Below, in pieces: positions 22,740-35,667 of a stretch of DNA of 64,000 nt; positions within the stretch are counted from its first letter, which is position 1; every line of letters begins with the position of its first letter. The translations under genes were made by a program, and so were the position numbers. The stretch comes from Ipomoea triloba (lineage: Eukaryota > Streptophyta > Magnoliopsida > Solanales > Convolvulaceae), in NCBI RefSeq assembly GCF_003576645.1, contig NC_044929.1, positions 19,371,141-19,435,140 of the forward strand, written 5' to 3'. Under the pieces are notes generated by a model. The model did not search any database and had not been told where the DNA came from. It saw only the letters and a list, made by a program, of their open reading frames with translations.

Positions 22740-25700
22740 CTACTCAGAATCTGAATCAATACTTAAATATAATCTTGGTCTTACAGCTCGGCGTTGCCGA
22801 GAGATTGAAAAAGGGCTATCTGATCTTTCTCTAGTCTTCTTGGATTTATTATTATCATTCATCCCAAGGAGCAGAGAAGCTGCACCAAACAAGAAAACTA
22901 TATTAGTTTATCGAGAAGCATAATACATTAGTTCAGGTCACATACCACAGTTGCATAACCAATCTCAACTATGGTAAACTAAAAAGAAAATAAAATGCAG
23001 TAAAATAATGAAAATGCCATGATTAGTGATTAGTTATATAGACCTACCAGTATCAGCTAATGAATCCAAACTGCCACCACCATCCTTGGATTGCAATTGC
23101 TGCACTGAGTTAAAGCCATTAACAGCAGCAAGATCACCATGACTCCCAATACCTCCAACCCCAAGCCTAAGTGAAATCAAATCTTCATTTCGAACACCAT
23201 TTGAGACGTCTGGCTGATCTCTCATATCAATATCTATGGCTGTATCTGATGGCCTTGTTGGCAAAAATATCTGAAGTGAATCATTACCATCAAATGACAG
23301 GGGATTATCAACTAAGCCATCATTTATATCCACAGTAGGATGACCAACAAACGATTCAGGTACAACATCAGCAGAACCCAAGGTGGTATCCGTGGTCAAC
23401 CCATAGCCATTAACACCAGTAGGACAATTAACGGAACCATGCTGCACATCAACTAAAGAGCCAGAGACATCTGGATCAGTATCAAAAAATTGAAAGCCAG
23501 GACCACCCTGGGTATTGGGGAGTGAAGACCACATAGACATTCCAAAGTCGTCATTGCTAACATCAAAACGATCTAGGCATGAATTGCCTCCATTAGCTAG
23601 AGGTGGGTCTTCATTGTAAGGATCTTGAATTCCTTGTTGAAGTGAAAAAGAGACTGAGCCAGCATCTGTCCTATTATTGGTGTAGACAGGTTCTGGAGAT
23701 ATTAGCGGCTCATTTTCTTCTTCTGAATCACTTAGGACAATAACTTCAGCGTCCCCTGATGGAGCAGACAGATTTCGACCACTAAAAGCATATGCTTGAT
23801 CAATATTATGTGACATCGATTCAAGTTCAAATCCATTGGGGGTTGAGAAATCAAGGTTTGCATTTCCATCCTGATTTACACTGGGGTCCTCCCCTTCTTT
23901 GCCACTTCCAGTGGCACTGCTACTAATAATATCCTGTCCAAGCATTTCAAAATTTTCTTGTAATAGGTTTCCTGATGAATATGCCTGGACATCAGTAGGT
24001 CTATTGGGTATCCAATCACCATTGGCATCTTTTTTCCATCCAACTTTCAGACTTAAATGGCCATCTGAACCACATTCCTGCTTGACCTGCTTAAGAAGTT
24101 CAGGCCTCAATTTGGAATCTGCATCTGAAGACATACATAGACTTCCATCAGGTAAGTGCCACTGCCCAAGATCCCCAAGACTCCTCCGATCACCTTCCAC
24201 CTTAGCACGCCAAGAACCATCGGGTTTCACCTCAATCTCAGTCACATCTTCTCCACAACTCTTCAACTGCATGAGAGTGAGAGAAAGAGAGGCAAGAATT
24301 ATTTAAAATGAAATAAAAAGCACATTATACATGCACATCTTGGATAAAAATTGGAATCAGGAAAAAAGCTACAACAAACTATTACCTTTGAAGCAATTCG
24401 ATTGAAATATGGGTCAATGATTATATGCTCCAGAGAGTAATTCTTGAGGCAAATAGGGCATTGCCACTGCAGCACAACATTTGTCAAAAATATCACCCTA
24501 GACTGAAAATGGAAATCTAGGGGAAATCCAGCATTGATAGCAGAAAACTGACAGAGATGACTCTTTTGCATAGTGAGTTACCTTCCTTGACCGTTGATTC
24601 ATTTCAACAAAAACCTCAAGATCAAAACAGCCCATGTGAACACAGGGCTTGAATCTTCCAGCAACCTTCATCCTTGATCCACTCATCTGAAGCAGCAGAT
24701 TAGAAAATGAAGATATTGCTTAGATATAGCTGCATTGAATAATGATAACATATGCAATAAAACCATCCTTATAGGAAAATAAGAAATTTTATTTATGACT
24801 AGGGGAGCCAGCATGCAGAAGGAATGCTTGAAAGTAGTAACACATTACATTCTTTATTGGTAAAGGAGAGCAGAATGATTTAAGTGTTTGTTTGGCCTCT
24901 GCTGGAAGCTCCTAGAAAAAGAGGCCTTTACCCCATAGTGTTTGGCCAATTACACTTTTTGGAGTTAACAAACTCCAAACTAAACTGTCCACACACCATA
25001 CTAGCAAGGCTACAAAGCATAGGACCCATGTAGTCACTAATATCATGACAATGCAAACCGACAAATCCATTTTTCTTCAGTTTAGAGCTTATGCCAGCCA
25101 CCTTGACAAGTTACCTTATATGAAAATGGATCTCATTATCTAAATCATTTGAGACACTCAAATGGGAGAAACGTTAGATGCAATATCAACAGTATGCAAA
25201 GGGACTTGACTCATTCAAACTTGTCAGGTACACGTGGAACTTGCTGTCTTTCTGGAATTCCACTCCTCAATCACATAAACTTATAACATTGCTTGAGTCA
25301 AATTAAGTTAATGGTGAGAGATGTAGAAGTCCAGGGTCATATGGATGAAGCTGAGGTATAACAACCCTTTATCCACAAAATGTTGATTCTTCCACAAAGT
25401 AATGAGCATAACAAATATGTAAACCTCACTATGAGGCCAACTTTACTTCTTTTTTTTTTTTATAGGAGAGGATTAGAGGGAGGAAAGGGGCAGGCAGCCA
25501 TGGGGGATTTGCATTTGTTACAATCACAAAGTTTATCTTCAAATATTTATTTACTTACAGGACATCGAAGGTTCACAGGAATAGAATCAGCTACAACTTC
25601 AATATCACTGTCACTGTCAGCATTTTCTGTGGCATTTCCACCGCCAACACAACGGCAAACACGAGCAAGAGCATCTTCAAAAAGCTCACCATCCGACACT

Positions 25701-28700
25701 TTAGGTATACTACTAAGTATCTAAAAGAAGAATTAAACACAGAATAAGAATCATAGAAAAAGTTGCTTCTCAAACAGTATGTCAACAACAAATCTTCCAA
25801 GTTCAATGTCAGATGTAAATTCATTTTCTTGACAAGTGATGAAAAAATGTTTTACAAGCTAAACCAAAAATAAAGAAGGCAACAGCAGAAGTAAATATTT
25901 CACTATCTTCAACCAAAATACTGTACTTTTTGAGACAACGGTCAAACTAGAAGTGACCTGTACTGAGATTGCCACACAAGTTGACAGTGAACAACTAAAA
26001 GAAATGTACTAGACTACTAGTAAATTCACTTGCTACTCACTACCACCAGAAAATAGCCAACCAAAAAGCCCAAGCAACATAACCAATAGTAAATTCACTT
26101 GCTACTCACTACCACCAGAAAATAGCCAACCAAAAACCCCAAGCAACATAACCAAACAAACAAAGAATAATAAAACAAAACAAAATACCTGTTGGACAGT
26201 ACGCCGCTTTACAATTCTGACACCTAAACAGAACACACGAGCATCTCCACCTGTCAGGGAAATTTTATTGATTCCATCTCTAGTGTATGCTGTTAGCTGG
26301 AAAAACAGTAAAATAACTGAGACAAGCAACTAGAAAACCAAATGCAATTCAGTATGCACATAAAAAACAAAAGTATCATACATGTGAGAAGAGGATGGGT
26401 AAGAAACATTTTCAAAGACAATACTACACACACCGCCACCACCACAACCAACCCCCACCCCCACCCCCACTGGCCCACCCATCAAAACAAAAAATGAGGT
26501 CAGTAGTACATACAACATGAAAAAAGAAACATAAAGAGAAGCAAGAACAAACTCACTATGGGTCCATCATCTCGACCATTATTTCCTAGCAATTGCGACA
26601 CAGGTCTATTCATTGCACGAACAGCAAAACCTGAGGTAAAAATGAAGTTACTAAAGCAACTAGAGGTGAAACAAACTAAAAGAAAGCAGGCTTGAGTTCA
26701 AAATTCAAGATGAATTATAGCACCCAGTAGCATTGGGGAACCCAGACCAAACTGGAGTTAATTAGGGAAGTCTATACTTCAACTTGCGAGAGCTTCATAT
26801 GATTTTAAAAGTGAATCTTTGTAGAGCATACCATTGATCTGCAGATCAGCATACTGAGGCCACTGCATCCTAAATTGAACCTTGTCATTGAGGAGCATGC
26901 ACCAAGCCTGATAATAGCAGCCATGATGAGTTATGAGTAAATACACATAACAGCTTAAGATGGAAATATAGTTCAGAACTCTTATCAAACCTGAAGATCA
27001 TATTCCTGTCTAGTCAACATGTCTTTATCAGTTTTTGTAAGTTGAAATGTTTTCTCAACACTCTGTACAGGGTTTGTGCTGCAATTTGCAAATGCAATTG
27101 AGAATTGTAAATGCATAGCACACAGGAAAAGATGTAAACAGGATGACCATGATAATAGACAACACAAAAACTTAATATATAATGCATTTCACAGTGAAAT
27201 GATATCTTCTTGAAGAATAGAGGAACTGAGGATATAGAAGCTCTTGAAAGAGAAGCAAGGCAGAGAATGGTTAAAGATGACAGCACCAAAAATTCAACTG
27301 AGGGCGCCATCAAATGAAAACAGTTGAGAATAGCAGTATATGACCTACAACTCTACAAGCAATCTTTTTAAAAAGAACAGTTATCTTCACTAGTAAATAA
27401 CTTCATAGGAATTGTGGCCAGTAATATTGAACCACATGCATCTAAAACAATTTTGAGCCAGAAAGGGGGGGAGGCAAAGGGATGGAAAGCAACTTTTCAT
27501 AGAAGTGATCAATAATCCTTTACATTGGCAATATAAAATATTTACATAAGATCAACACAAAAAGCAACAATTTTGAACCAGAAATATTGAACCACGTGCA
27601 TCTAAAACAATTTTGACCCAGAAAGGGGGTCAGAATGTAACATATTTACATAAGATCAACACAAAAAGCAACACAGCAAAAGAGATTAGAATAAGGGTTA
27701 ATATGGTAACATTTTGTCTATATTCTCAGTTTTGAAAACAGAAACATGTTTACATTTTGTTCAGATGGAAACTAAAACATTAAAGTACTCGGTTTCATAG
27801 TTTGTCCATAAAGGAAATGGAGCGCAAAGATGAGGCTAAATGAAAGGTATGGAAGGAAGGATGATTAAAAGGAGTGGGTGGATGGGGATATGGGGTGTGC
27901 TGAAGGAGGGGATGGTGGTAAGTGAGGTACTCCAGGCTAGGTGGGAATAACATGTTGACCTTGGGCGAAACAAAGTATAATAGTCAAATTAGGCAGGGGG
28001 GGATGGGTTATATTGGATAGATTGTGGATGGCTAGGTGGGTTGAACTGAGGTGGATGTGGGGTTGGTCAAGAGAAGTTCAGTGGGATGGGATTAGGTGAA
28101 ATAAGTTCCAAAGTGGGTGGGGTCAACAAGATGGGGTTGTTCACAACACCATCTATGGGCACTTAAGTTAATGTGCTGTGCTCACAAATAAGCAACACAA
28201 CCATTCAAATAGTGGAGAGGTATATCTTGTCCAAACTCCAAACTCCAAACAGAGAGCTCCCCTTTATGGGAGTACAGCACGGTGCTACAAGGCACCATAG
28301 ATTTATCCCAATATTTGTAATTTGAAAACAACATATTTTTTGTTTTACAAAATAAAGACTAGCATTTCGAAAACATTTAAAAAGAAGAAGAAGAAGAAGA
28401 AACTTCCAATGATTTTTTTGTTTTCATTTCACTGGATTTGAAAACATAAATAGAAAACAGTAGAGAAACAAGCTTTAGGAGATTTATATGCATAAATCAG
28501 ACACTTACCCATCAGTTGGAACATGTGTAATAGCCAGCTTAACAGGATATAAAGGATTTGCTATTGTCACCCAAAAGCTGCACATAGAATTAAATAAAGA
28601 GATATTATAAGCATCCAAATCAGACTAAGCACACGACTAACCCATGCAGGCATAGAAATTCGATTATAAAACTTCAAAGCATCCAACTCTTTGTAGGCAT

Positions 28701-31700
28701 ACAAGCAGCCAAGCATCCAAGTGAAATGTTATATAAGATACGGAGTATGTAAAACCCAATCTTGAACCATACTATCAAGCTATCATCTAGACTCCATATT
28801 AAATGATCCTGAGACAATCAGACAAGGCTTTTGAACGTTGATTATCACTTGCTTCTAGTTTAACAAATTTATCTACTACTTAAACATTCTAGACCGTTGC
28901 ATATTAATAGCAATGCATGTAATTAATATCAGATTAATTAGTAAGGAATAAAAGAATAACTGGAAAGCATGTCACTTACGGATCAGCACGAGTCAATCTG
29001 CATAGTTCACAATAGAATGTTCCAGGTGGTATTGGTGGAGTACCGCTTTCTATGGCTTTCTCTGGTATGATAACGCAGCTAATATGTTGCCACACATGGC
29101 ATTTGGGATCTTCACACTGCACATTAAGTTTCATTATAAGAAACCAACAGAATAGCAAGATTAAAAAAAATGGTTAGTATTCTGAGACGCATAGCCACAC
29201 ACATAAGACAGGAAAGAAGGATGTAGTACCTTAATCATAGACTCGGTTTGTAAGGAGCTTCCACAGGGACAACGAATCTTATCCATCTGGTAAGGTTCTT
29301 CTACCACCTCTTCTTTTAACTTGACATTGCTGCTATCTGAGACTCCCTGCGATTTTGATGCCAAGTCAGGTGCTCCAGAAACCTGCATTTTCCTGGAAAC
29401 AGCAAGGAAACATAGTTTTGTGACATGACAATATATGTTAATGCCAAATATAAATTATCAGATTATAGGACATCACTTCCAAGTATAATTAGCAGTCATA
29501 AAAGGGCAAAAATATTTAGGAAGTTAAAAGACATGTTGCAAAAGAAGTTCCTATAGAAGACTTCTTCCAACAATTTAAAATTGATATTTCAATGTAGTAT
29601 AATCAATATTTTAGCAAATTAGTCATTGGAAGGAAATTTGAAAATGTATACATAATTGAATCTTAGTCAATAGTGCTAGTAAGACACAAGTATTCCCACT
29701 AAATGATAAGGTAACTACCAAATAATCATTAGAATGACATTGGTAATCTCAAAAAAATACTATATAAATGTGTGGTACTTCTATATCAAAAATATTGCTA
29801 ATAGTGAACAGATTCTGCTTAGTGTTGCTATGTTACAGAACAAAACAAGTTAACACATTTTATATTCATAATTATCAATTACTAGAGGTTATAAAGGTCA
29901 TAGTTCAAAGAAAATTACAGCACACCTGTAAATGTCATCCACAAGTTTTGCCACCTCTTCCTTGCCAACAGTATTTTTCTTTGTGCAGGCTCCTGAAACT
30001 GACAAAGAAGAAAAAATATCCACATAATTATACTGGAAAAAAGAAAGCAGAACATGGAAACCCTACAACCATCTTCCTTCCAAAACAAACAACAGAAATT
30101 GCAAGGTAGAGAGGTTAAGGTAATTTGGCTAAGTTAATAGGATAGCTGATATTAGAGCAGATTAAAGGAAATTCCCTTACCTGGGTCATCAGACAGAATA
30201 GCTAGTAGTCGGTCCACGAGGTCCTACAAAATTAATACAGATGTCATACATATGAAAAGCCAGAGTAACTTAAAGCAGCAGCATCATACTGGAACTAATA
30301 TAGATAAGCAGTGCTCAGTGTTAATATTTTCATTTAAAAGCTAGCACACCATAAACATCAATTTATTCATATGTGAGTATGGAGCTAATTGACGATACTA
30401 AAAATGGACAATGCCAGCACAGTGAAAAAGGCCATCCGACTTCAAAAAATTTCCACTCAGTGAAGTAGATAGGTGAGGACACGAGGTCTACTTCAAAAAA
30501 GCTAACAGCACAACAGTAGACAACACTACTAAAAATGAATGGGTAGAAGAAAAATATGGAAGGTAACAGAAGGTTTCTCAAGCAAGACCACAAGCCATCT
30601 AGAAGCAAACGCTACAAACAAATGCCTGACAACTTCAGCTTTGAGTACCAGATTGCTACAAAAAATCCTATGAGAACAAACACAAGTGCCTTGTAGTCTG
30701 AAGAACTAATTCCCACATCGAAAAGATAGGAGGGAAAGGGTAAAAACAGATAAGATGTAATATAATTCTAATGTTCACAAGTGAGGGAGCTGATCAAAAG
30801 AATAGCAAAACCTGCTTCTTTCCTTGCTTTGAAAGACCAAGTTGAGTGAGAACATCCTTGAGTTCCTTTATCCGGAAATATGCCAGCTTGTCCTACAAAA
30901 CATAAGATAAGCATTCACAAATCCTTCCAATTAAAGCAATTAATCTTCAAAGTTTAGCAGCATAAAACCAATAAAGGACACTCAGAGGACTAGAGTCTAG
31001 AGGAGATAGATGATGCAAAAGCTATAGGAACAAAATTTTAAATTAATTTTAAAATTTAAAAAAAAAAATCAGTATGGAACCAATGCACACCCAATTATAC
31101 TTCACTATTCAAAATTAAGATAAGTTCAGATATTTGAGAACTCCTGAATGTATTAAGGTTGATTCTGATTGTACCAGTCCATATTCTCACATAACCAATT
31201 TACCATCAGCAATTCGCATTTCGCACCCTAATAAACATCTGATGAGATTCCAAATCAGATTTCAAGTTTACACATCTCTTCCAGTCTACTCTTCCTACAT
31301 GTCCTAGGAAAAACCACATATAACTCTCAACGGAGAGTGTGCCCACTCTTATTCAACCAAGAAGAAAAGAAGGATACAATGGAGGACATCAGCAGAGGAA
31401 TAGGAATGGAAAATGCTGGTCTGAAAAATGCCCTACCGTAATTTCTAGAAGACAAAATATTCAGAGTTTACACAAGCATTGGACCAAAGCTTACCATATT
31501 GTATCCCTCTCTGTAAGGATAAGAATAGATGGAAGTAAGAAAGGAATTTAGATGAGTAAAGAAGCATGCTTCCACCTCATTTCCACAAACAAAAGACATG
31601 CATTTGCATTAAAAAACTAAAATAAGTTGAACAGCAACTCACTAACTCTTATTGCCCCCAATACTATTAATAATTTTGCACCCCAAACTTCACACTAGAC

Positions 31701-32765
31701 CACACTCCAGACTCCACACTAGACAAGCACAATACAGGGCATCTAGTTCTTATATTTGAAGAATAGTTTCCATTAATGAAGGCATTCACAATTGAATAAT
31801 CTAAACCAACTTTACTTCATTGGTTTTAAACCTTTACAAGTAGACACTCCTATTACATTCTTGATCTATCACTTTTACTACATGCTAGGACCTTTTTTCT
31901 ACTCGCAGAAAGAACAGCATAAGTATACAACAAAAATGCAGGGCACAATCATCACCATAAAATGTCAAGATTCACCTATTTTTTTCTTCATCTTTTTAAA
32001 ACCACAGCCAATGTGGACATGAAACAATAAAATCAACAATAATGAGAGAACAAAAACATGCACATCTGAACACTTTCAACCAGATATACTTTGGGGATTT
32101 CAAAAGTATAAATATCATTTATTGCCATTCCTATTCACTGCTTACACTGATTTTCCATTCTTTTCAGCAATAACAACGCAATAGTTAGCACACACTGAGC
32201 TAAGCTTGCTTCCACTAATAAAACACATTCGAAATTCATGACAATAGTAAGTGGCTACTTTACTAAAATTTAAGATATGGCCAGATGAACCTGCAAAAAC
32301 TACACAATCTTGTACTCAAAAAAAAATAAAATAAAATAAAAAATACATACATATATATANCTCTCCTGGAATCTATAACACATAAAATGCCCAGGAGTGG
32401 AATTAGAAAAAGAAAAGGAAAAGGATTGATTGCTAAGAAATATGTAGAATGAAACCAAATTGAATTGGAAAACTTGAAATGAATGAACAAAATTGAATTG
32501 AAAAGCTTGAAATGAATGAACAAAATTGTACTTTTAATATATTAAAAATGTATTTTTTGATACTTTTTATTTTGATCTACACAATGATATGCCTGACTTT
32601 GAGTGTATGAACTCTAGAGTAGGAAGAAGAAGAAAGAAAATTGAAAAAGGTTTTAGACTAGAGAGAAATTAAACAGAAAATAAGTTGAGATAGAATATTA
32701 TTAATATGTGCTATTACACTTAGGCTACTACTATATATATACATGTTAGTACTCAAAAAAAAAAA

Positions 32766-32839
<74 letters not shown>

Positions 32840-33089
32840 CATACTAAATTCTTGCTGTTGTGAAATGTATTCCAGTTGCCAAAAGTTGAAATGAGCTTGT
32901 TTCAGTAATACATCCAAATTTTATTTATAATTTGCTAAGAACAAGAAGCAGAGGGGCAATGCATAACAAGAAATGCTTAAAGGTCAAAAAAGAATATCAG
33001 CAGTGGTACAAAATGAAAGTTCATGTTAGGAAAAGGAATCAAGTGGTAAACCAACAAGTCAATACCTTGCAGCCAGCCACCAAATCCAT
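22740..33089 (-). CDS. SIZ1: SUMO E3 ligase SIZ1, intact, 16 coding exons, 878 aa
   Basis: Exons: 33066-33089, 30812-30892, 30181-30223, 29926-29992, 29230-29392, 28980-29116, 28509-28577, 26991-27078, 26832-26907, 26557-26630, 26189-26296, 25559-25720, 24582-24686, 24386-24466, 23048-24266, 22740-22879. All introns are GT-AG and the frame joins without a break. Residues about 10-45 form the SAP DNA-binding domain ([14 protein letters not shown]). The PHD finger has C113, C115, C127, C132, H137, C140, C162, C165. PINIT spans about 172-330. The SP-RING has C379, H381, C384, C402, C405 ([19 protein letters not shown]). A SUMO-interaction motif [10 protein letters not shown] lies near 601, and a second acidic SIDSDSE ends the protein. 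In Arabidopsis SIZ1 is a nuclear ligase moving SUMO from SCE1 to targets in phosphate, cold, salicylate, ABA and flowering control. The length is close to its 884 residues. No motif is damaged; retroelements lie on both sides. Confidence 0.96.
26018..26155. repeat. 69-bp tandem duplication in a SIZ1 intron
   Basis: The unit starting TAGTAAATTCACTTGC at 26018 is repeated from 26087 with very few changes. It lies in the intron between the exons at 26189-26296 and 25559-25720, away from the splice sites. Confidence 0.85.
27422..27675. repeat. Direct duplication in the large SIZ1 intron
   Basis: Two phrases recur in order: one starting ATATTGAACCAC (about 27426 and 27586) and one starting ATTTACATAAGATCAACAC (about 27540 and 27644). 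They lie in the 1.4-kb intron before exon 26991-27078. A few substitutions separate the copies. Confidence 0.75.
32771..32836. repeat. (AT)n microsatellite in SIZ1 intron 1
   Basis: About 33 uninterrupted AT dinucleotides in the first 2.2-kb intron, following a poly-A stretch. Length is probably polymorphic. Confidence 0.95.
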
Positions 33090-33510
33090 CTCTACACCCC
33101 TCTATGACGATGGAGGCAAGCAAGTACTCCTCGGTCGTCGAATAATCTAATTGTTCACCCAACAAAGCAATCAGCTAATCGGAAGAAACAAATTAATCCA
33201 ATCCAGCAAGGAAAAATCACGTCAGAACACAGTTCCGATAAATTCGATTGAAATCAATTCAGACAATTAAAAAAAAAAAAAAACACCAATCAATAGGTCA
33301 AAATTCCTATGAATTCACAAACAATTCAATGAACATAGAGTGATGACGATGATGAGGCACCTGGAAACGCGGAATAGATGAAATCCTCTAATTTTGAGGG
33401 TTTTTGAGTGACCTAAGTCGGACTTGTGGTCTCAGACGCACGCCGACTAAACCTACTCTTCTCTCTCTCTCTTTCTCTCTCTTCCTCCACCTCCTCAGCA
33501 ATCGTGTTGC
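33090..33510 (-). promoter_or_regulatory. SIZ1 5' UTR region with probable leader intron
   Basis: Upstream of the ATG on the minus strand there is a GA-rich leader (about 33450-33500) and a sound donor CCAG|GTGCCTC at 33361/33360. Acceptors such as GATTAG near 33175 could close an intron of about 190 bases before the short first coding exon. The transcription start was not located; no convincing TATA box is seen. Confidence 0.5.
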
Positions 33511-33824
33511 TTTGCTAATTTTGACCCGAATGGAAGAAGGCGAATCCAGTATTCTCCTCCGTATTACGGCCGGGACATGCTTCTCTCAAATCTGGTTAAT
33601 TTCGCACAATTAAATCCGGGTTTTGGTTCTCTACTTTCAAGTGTACCTGGCATTTACCACGCAGCATCTCTTTGTTTTTAGTCTTTCTGGTCTTTAACTC
33701 TTTATCTTTGCTGCGCTGTGGTAATTTTTGGGTGCATGATAGTAGAGAAATTGGGGGTATAAATAGTATTTTTCCTTTAATGGGAATTTAAAAGTGAATT
33801 TTTAAAAATAATATTTTATTATGG

Positions 33825-34050
33825 GTCACACTTGTGTGAAACCGTCTCACGGATCCTTATTGGTGAGACGGGTCGGATCGGACCGAATCAAAATGCAAAT
33901 GTCATACTTATATGCTCAAATGTAATACTAATTATGAATACAATTTTTGTTACTTATAAGAGAAAAAGTAATACATTTTTCATAATAAGTAATGTTGATA
34001 AGTGTCCCTTACTTATAAGGAAAATTAGTTTTACACGCGCATTGCGCGAA
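33825..34050 (+). repeat. Dispersed repeat with CCGTCTCAC/GTGAGACGG head
   Basis: The head holds the inverted phrases ACCGTCTCAC and GTGAGACGGGTCGGATCGG. It is followed by an AT-rich body with repeated AATGTAATACT-like words. A related copy lies in the opposite orientation at 41815-42045. It looks like a MITE or short non-autonomous repeat; its superfamily is not known to me. Confidence 0.6.
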
Positions 34051-34758
34051 TGGATTAATGCACAATGTTTATATTTAAATAAATATTTGAAAGTATATCA
34101 ATACAAGATTATATAGGAAAAGTTTATACATAGGTAATTGAATGTCGAATTTGTTTATTTAAATATGTAACTCAAAGTATATGAATCCAAGATAATATAA
34201 GAAATTCATTATAATTGTCACTAAAATAAATGTTTGCAACTTTGTAAAATCGATAATCTAAGTACTTGGTCTAAAAATGATAGTCTAAATAAATACTACT
34301 TTTGGTTTGAATTTTTCTAAGTATTCTTAATTCTCTTTTGAGTAATATTGTCATTGTCTTCATCTTTACTATTTGTCATCTTCCTTTTTGTTGGTAGTGT
34401 GTTATCTGCGATTGAGTTACTGTTGGTAGCATAGATGACAATGTCATGCAATGAGATTATGATATAAGAGCTATGGACTTTCCTTTAGGTGTTTTGCTCG
34501 GGGTTCATTTGGTTCAATCATTATTGTTGAATGAGTTCTTGTGGATAAAGAAATCCATAGTTTAAGAAAAAAGATTAAATTAATTAATAAAAATTTGAAA
34601 ATTTTAAATATGGTGTATTTAAAAGATATTAAAAGGTAGTTTCTCGCTTCAATTTGTTGGGTAATAGGTTATTTGAGTACTTTCATTGTCAACAAATCCC
34701 CCAAGTAGTTAATATGATTGGTTTCAAACTATTCTTTTTTTTTTTCATGGTATTAATA
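34051..34758. other. AT-rich intergenic DNA
   Basis: No frames, repeats with clear ends or RNA genes were recognised. Short homopolymer runs occur (for example T-runs near 34736). Confidence 0.5.
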
Positions 34759-34874
34759 AAATACTTGGTAAATAAATATATAACATTATTTTGTATTATA
34801 ACTTTGATATTCAATTACAAGATAGTGTAAAAAGAACATAATGGATAATGTAATGAATATCAATTGATGAATTT
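34759..34874. repeat. Direct repeat, left of the mitochondrial-like insert
   Basis: About 116 bases beginning ATACTTGGTAAATAAATATA match 35489-35605 in the same orientation with about one change per 12-15 bases. The organelle-like segment lies between the two copies. Confidence 0.85.
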
Positions 34875-34912
34875 TCTGGATATTTTTCTGAGAATGAAAA
34901 GAATAAATAAAT

Positions 34913-35486
34913 GCTGCGAGGCATGGTTTGGTTTACCCTACGAGGCTAGGCTCTAGTCTCTTTTGACACCGGTCCCGTATTAACCACGGTTATCTTATTT
35001 TATTACCACAAAGTTATCTGATTCAAAAAAAGACAAGCAAAAAGAAATACGGGATTTTATGCGATGAAAGTCAGTCCCTCTGCACTCTAAAGATCGACGG
35101 ATTCATAGATGCATCAAAGATGATGATGAGGAAACCTAATGGTCGCAGGTTCGAGTCCTGCTATACCCAAACCTACCTTACACTCTACTATGAATAAGGA
35201 TGCATAGTAGCCTTCAAACATGACTCTTTGGCCTTTAGACTCGCTTCGGCGACTTTGCCCTTTAAGTGACAAGGGGGGGATGAGGTAAGGCGTAGTATAA
35301 GAGTGGCTCGGTCATCGATAAGCCTCTCCTTATTCATTCTATAGAGCGGGGCTGCGGACCAACAATCCAGCAAAAGGGCTTCAANCACAGTCTATGATGG
35401 ACCTATGCGCCTACTCCGCAAATGGGAAGATAGAGAACTCTCCCTACGTAGGGTGGGGAAGATAACTCGGAATAGGCTAGAATTTG
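34913..35486. other. Probable nuclear mitochondrial DNA segment (NUMT)
   Basis: About 570 bases of near-balanced base composition, unlike the AT-rich flanks, without plant transposon words. It contains the 3' half of a mitochondrial-type tRNA-Lys and phrases such as CTCGCTTCGGCGACTTTGC that fit plant mitochondrial intergenic DNA. One n lies at 35385. The origin is inferred from recalled mitochondrial sequence. Confidence 0.6.
35133..35169 (+). pseudogene. 3' half of mitochondrial trnK(UUU), truncated
   Basis: The text from AACCTAATGG through a perfect T arm (GCAGG-TTCGAGT-CCTGC) to the acceptor end TATACCCA agrees with plant mitochondrial tRNA-Lys as I recall it. The 5' half, which should begin GGGTGTATAGC, is missing, so it cannot fold as a tRNA. 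Confidence 0.6.
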
Positions 35487-35488
35487 AA

Positions 35489-35605
35489 TAAAAACTTGGT
35501 AAATAAATATATAACATTATTTTGTACTATAACTTTGATATTTAATTACAAGATATTGTAAAAATAAGATAATGGACAATGTAATGAATATCAATTGATA
35601 AATTT
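35489..35605. repeat. Direct repeat, right of the mitochondrial-like insert
   Basis: Second copy of the sequence at 34759-34874, same orientation. Similarity may extend weakly to about 35645. Confidence 0.85.
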
Positions 35606-35667
35606 GAATGTAAATAATCTTTGCATGAGAAAAAATAAACACAATAAATTATATCTCTTATTTGATT

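Noticed and set aside
35188..35388. 66-codon ORF in the mitochondrial-like segment
   Set aside because: It includes an ambiguous base, resembles no mitochondrial protein, and lies in what appears to be intergenic organelle DNA.
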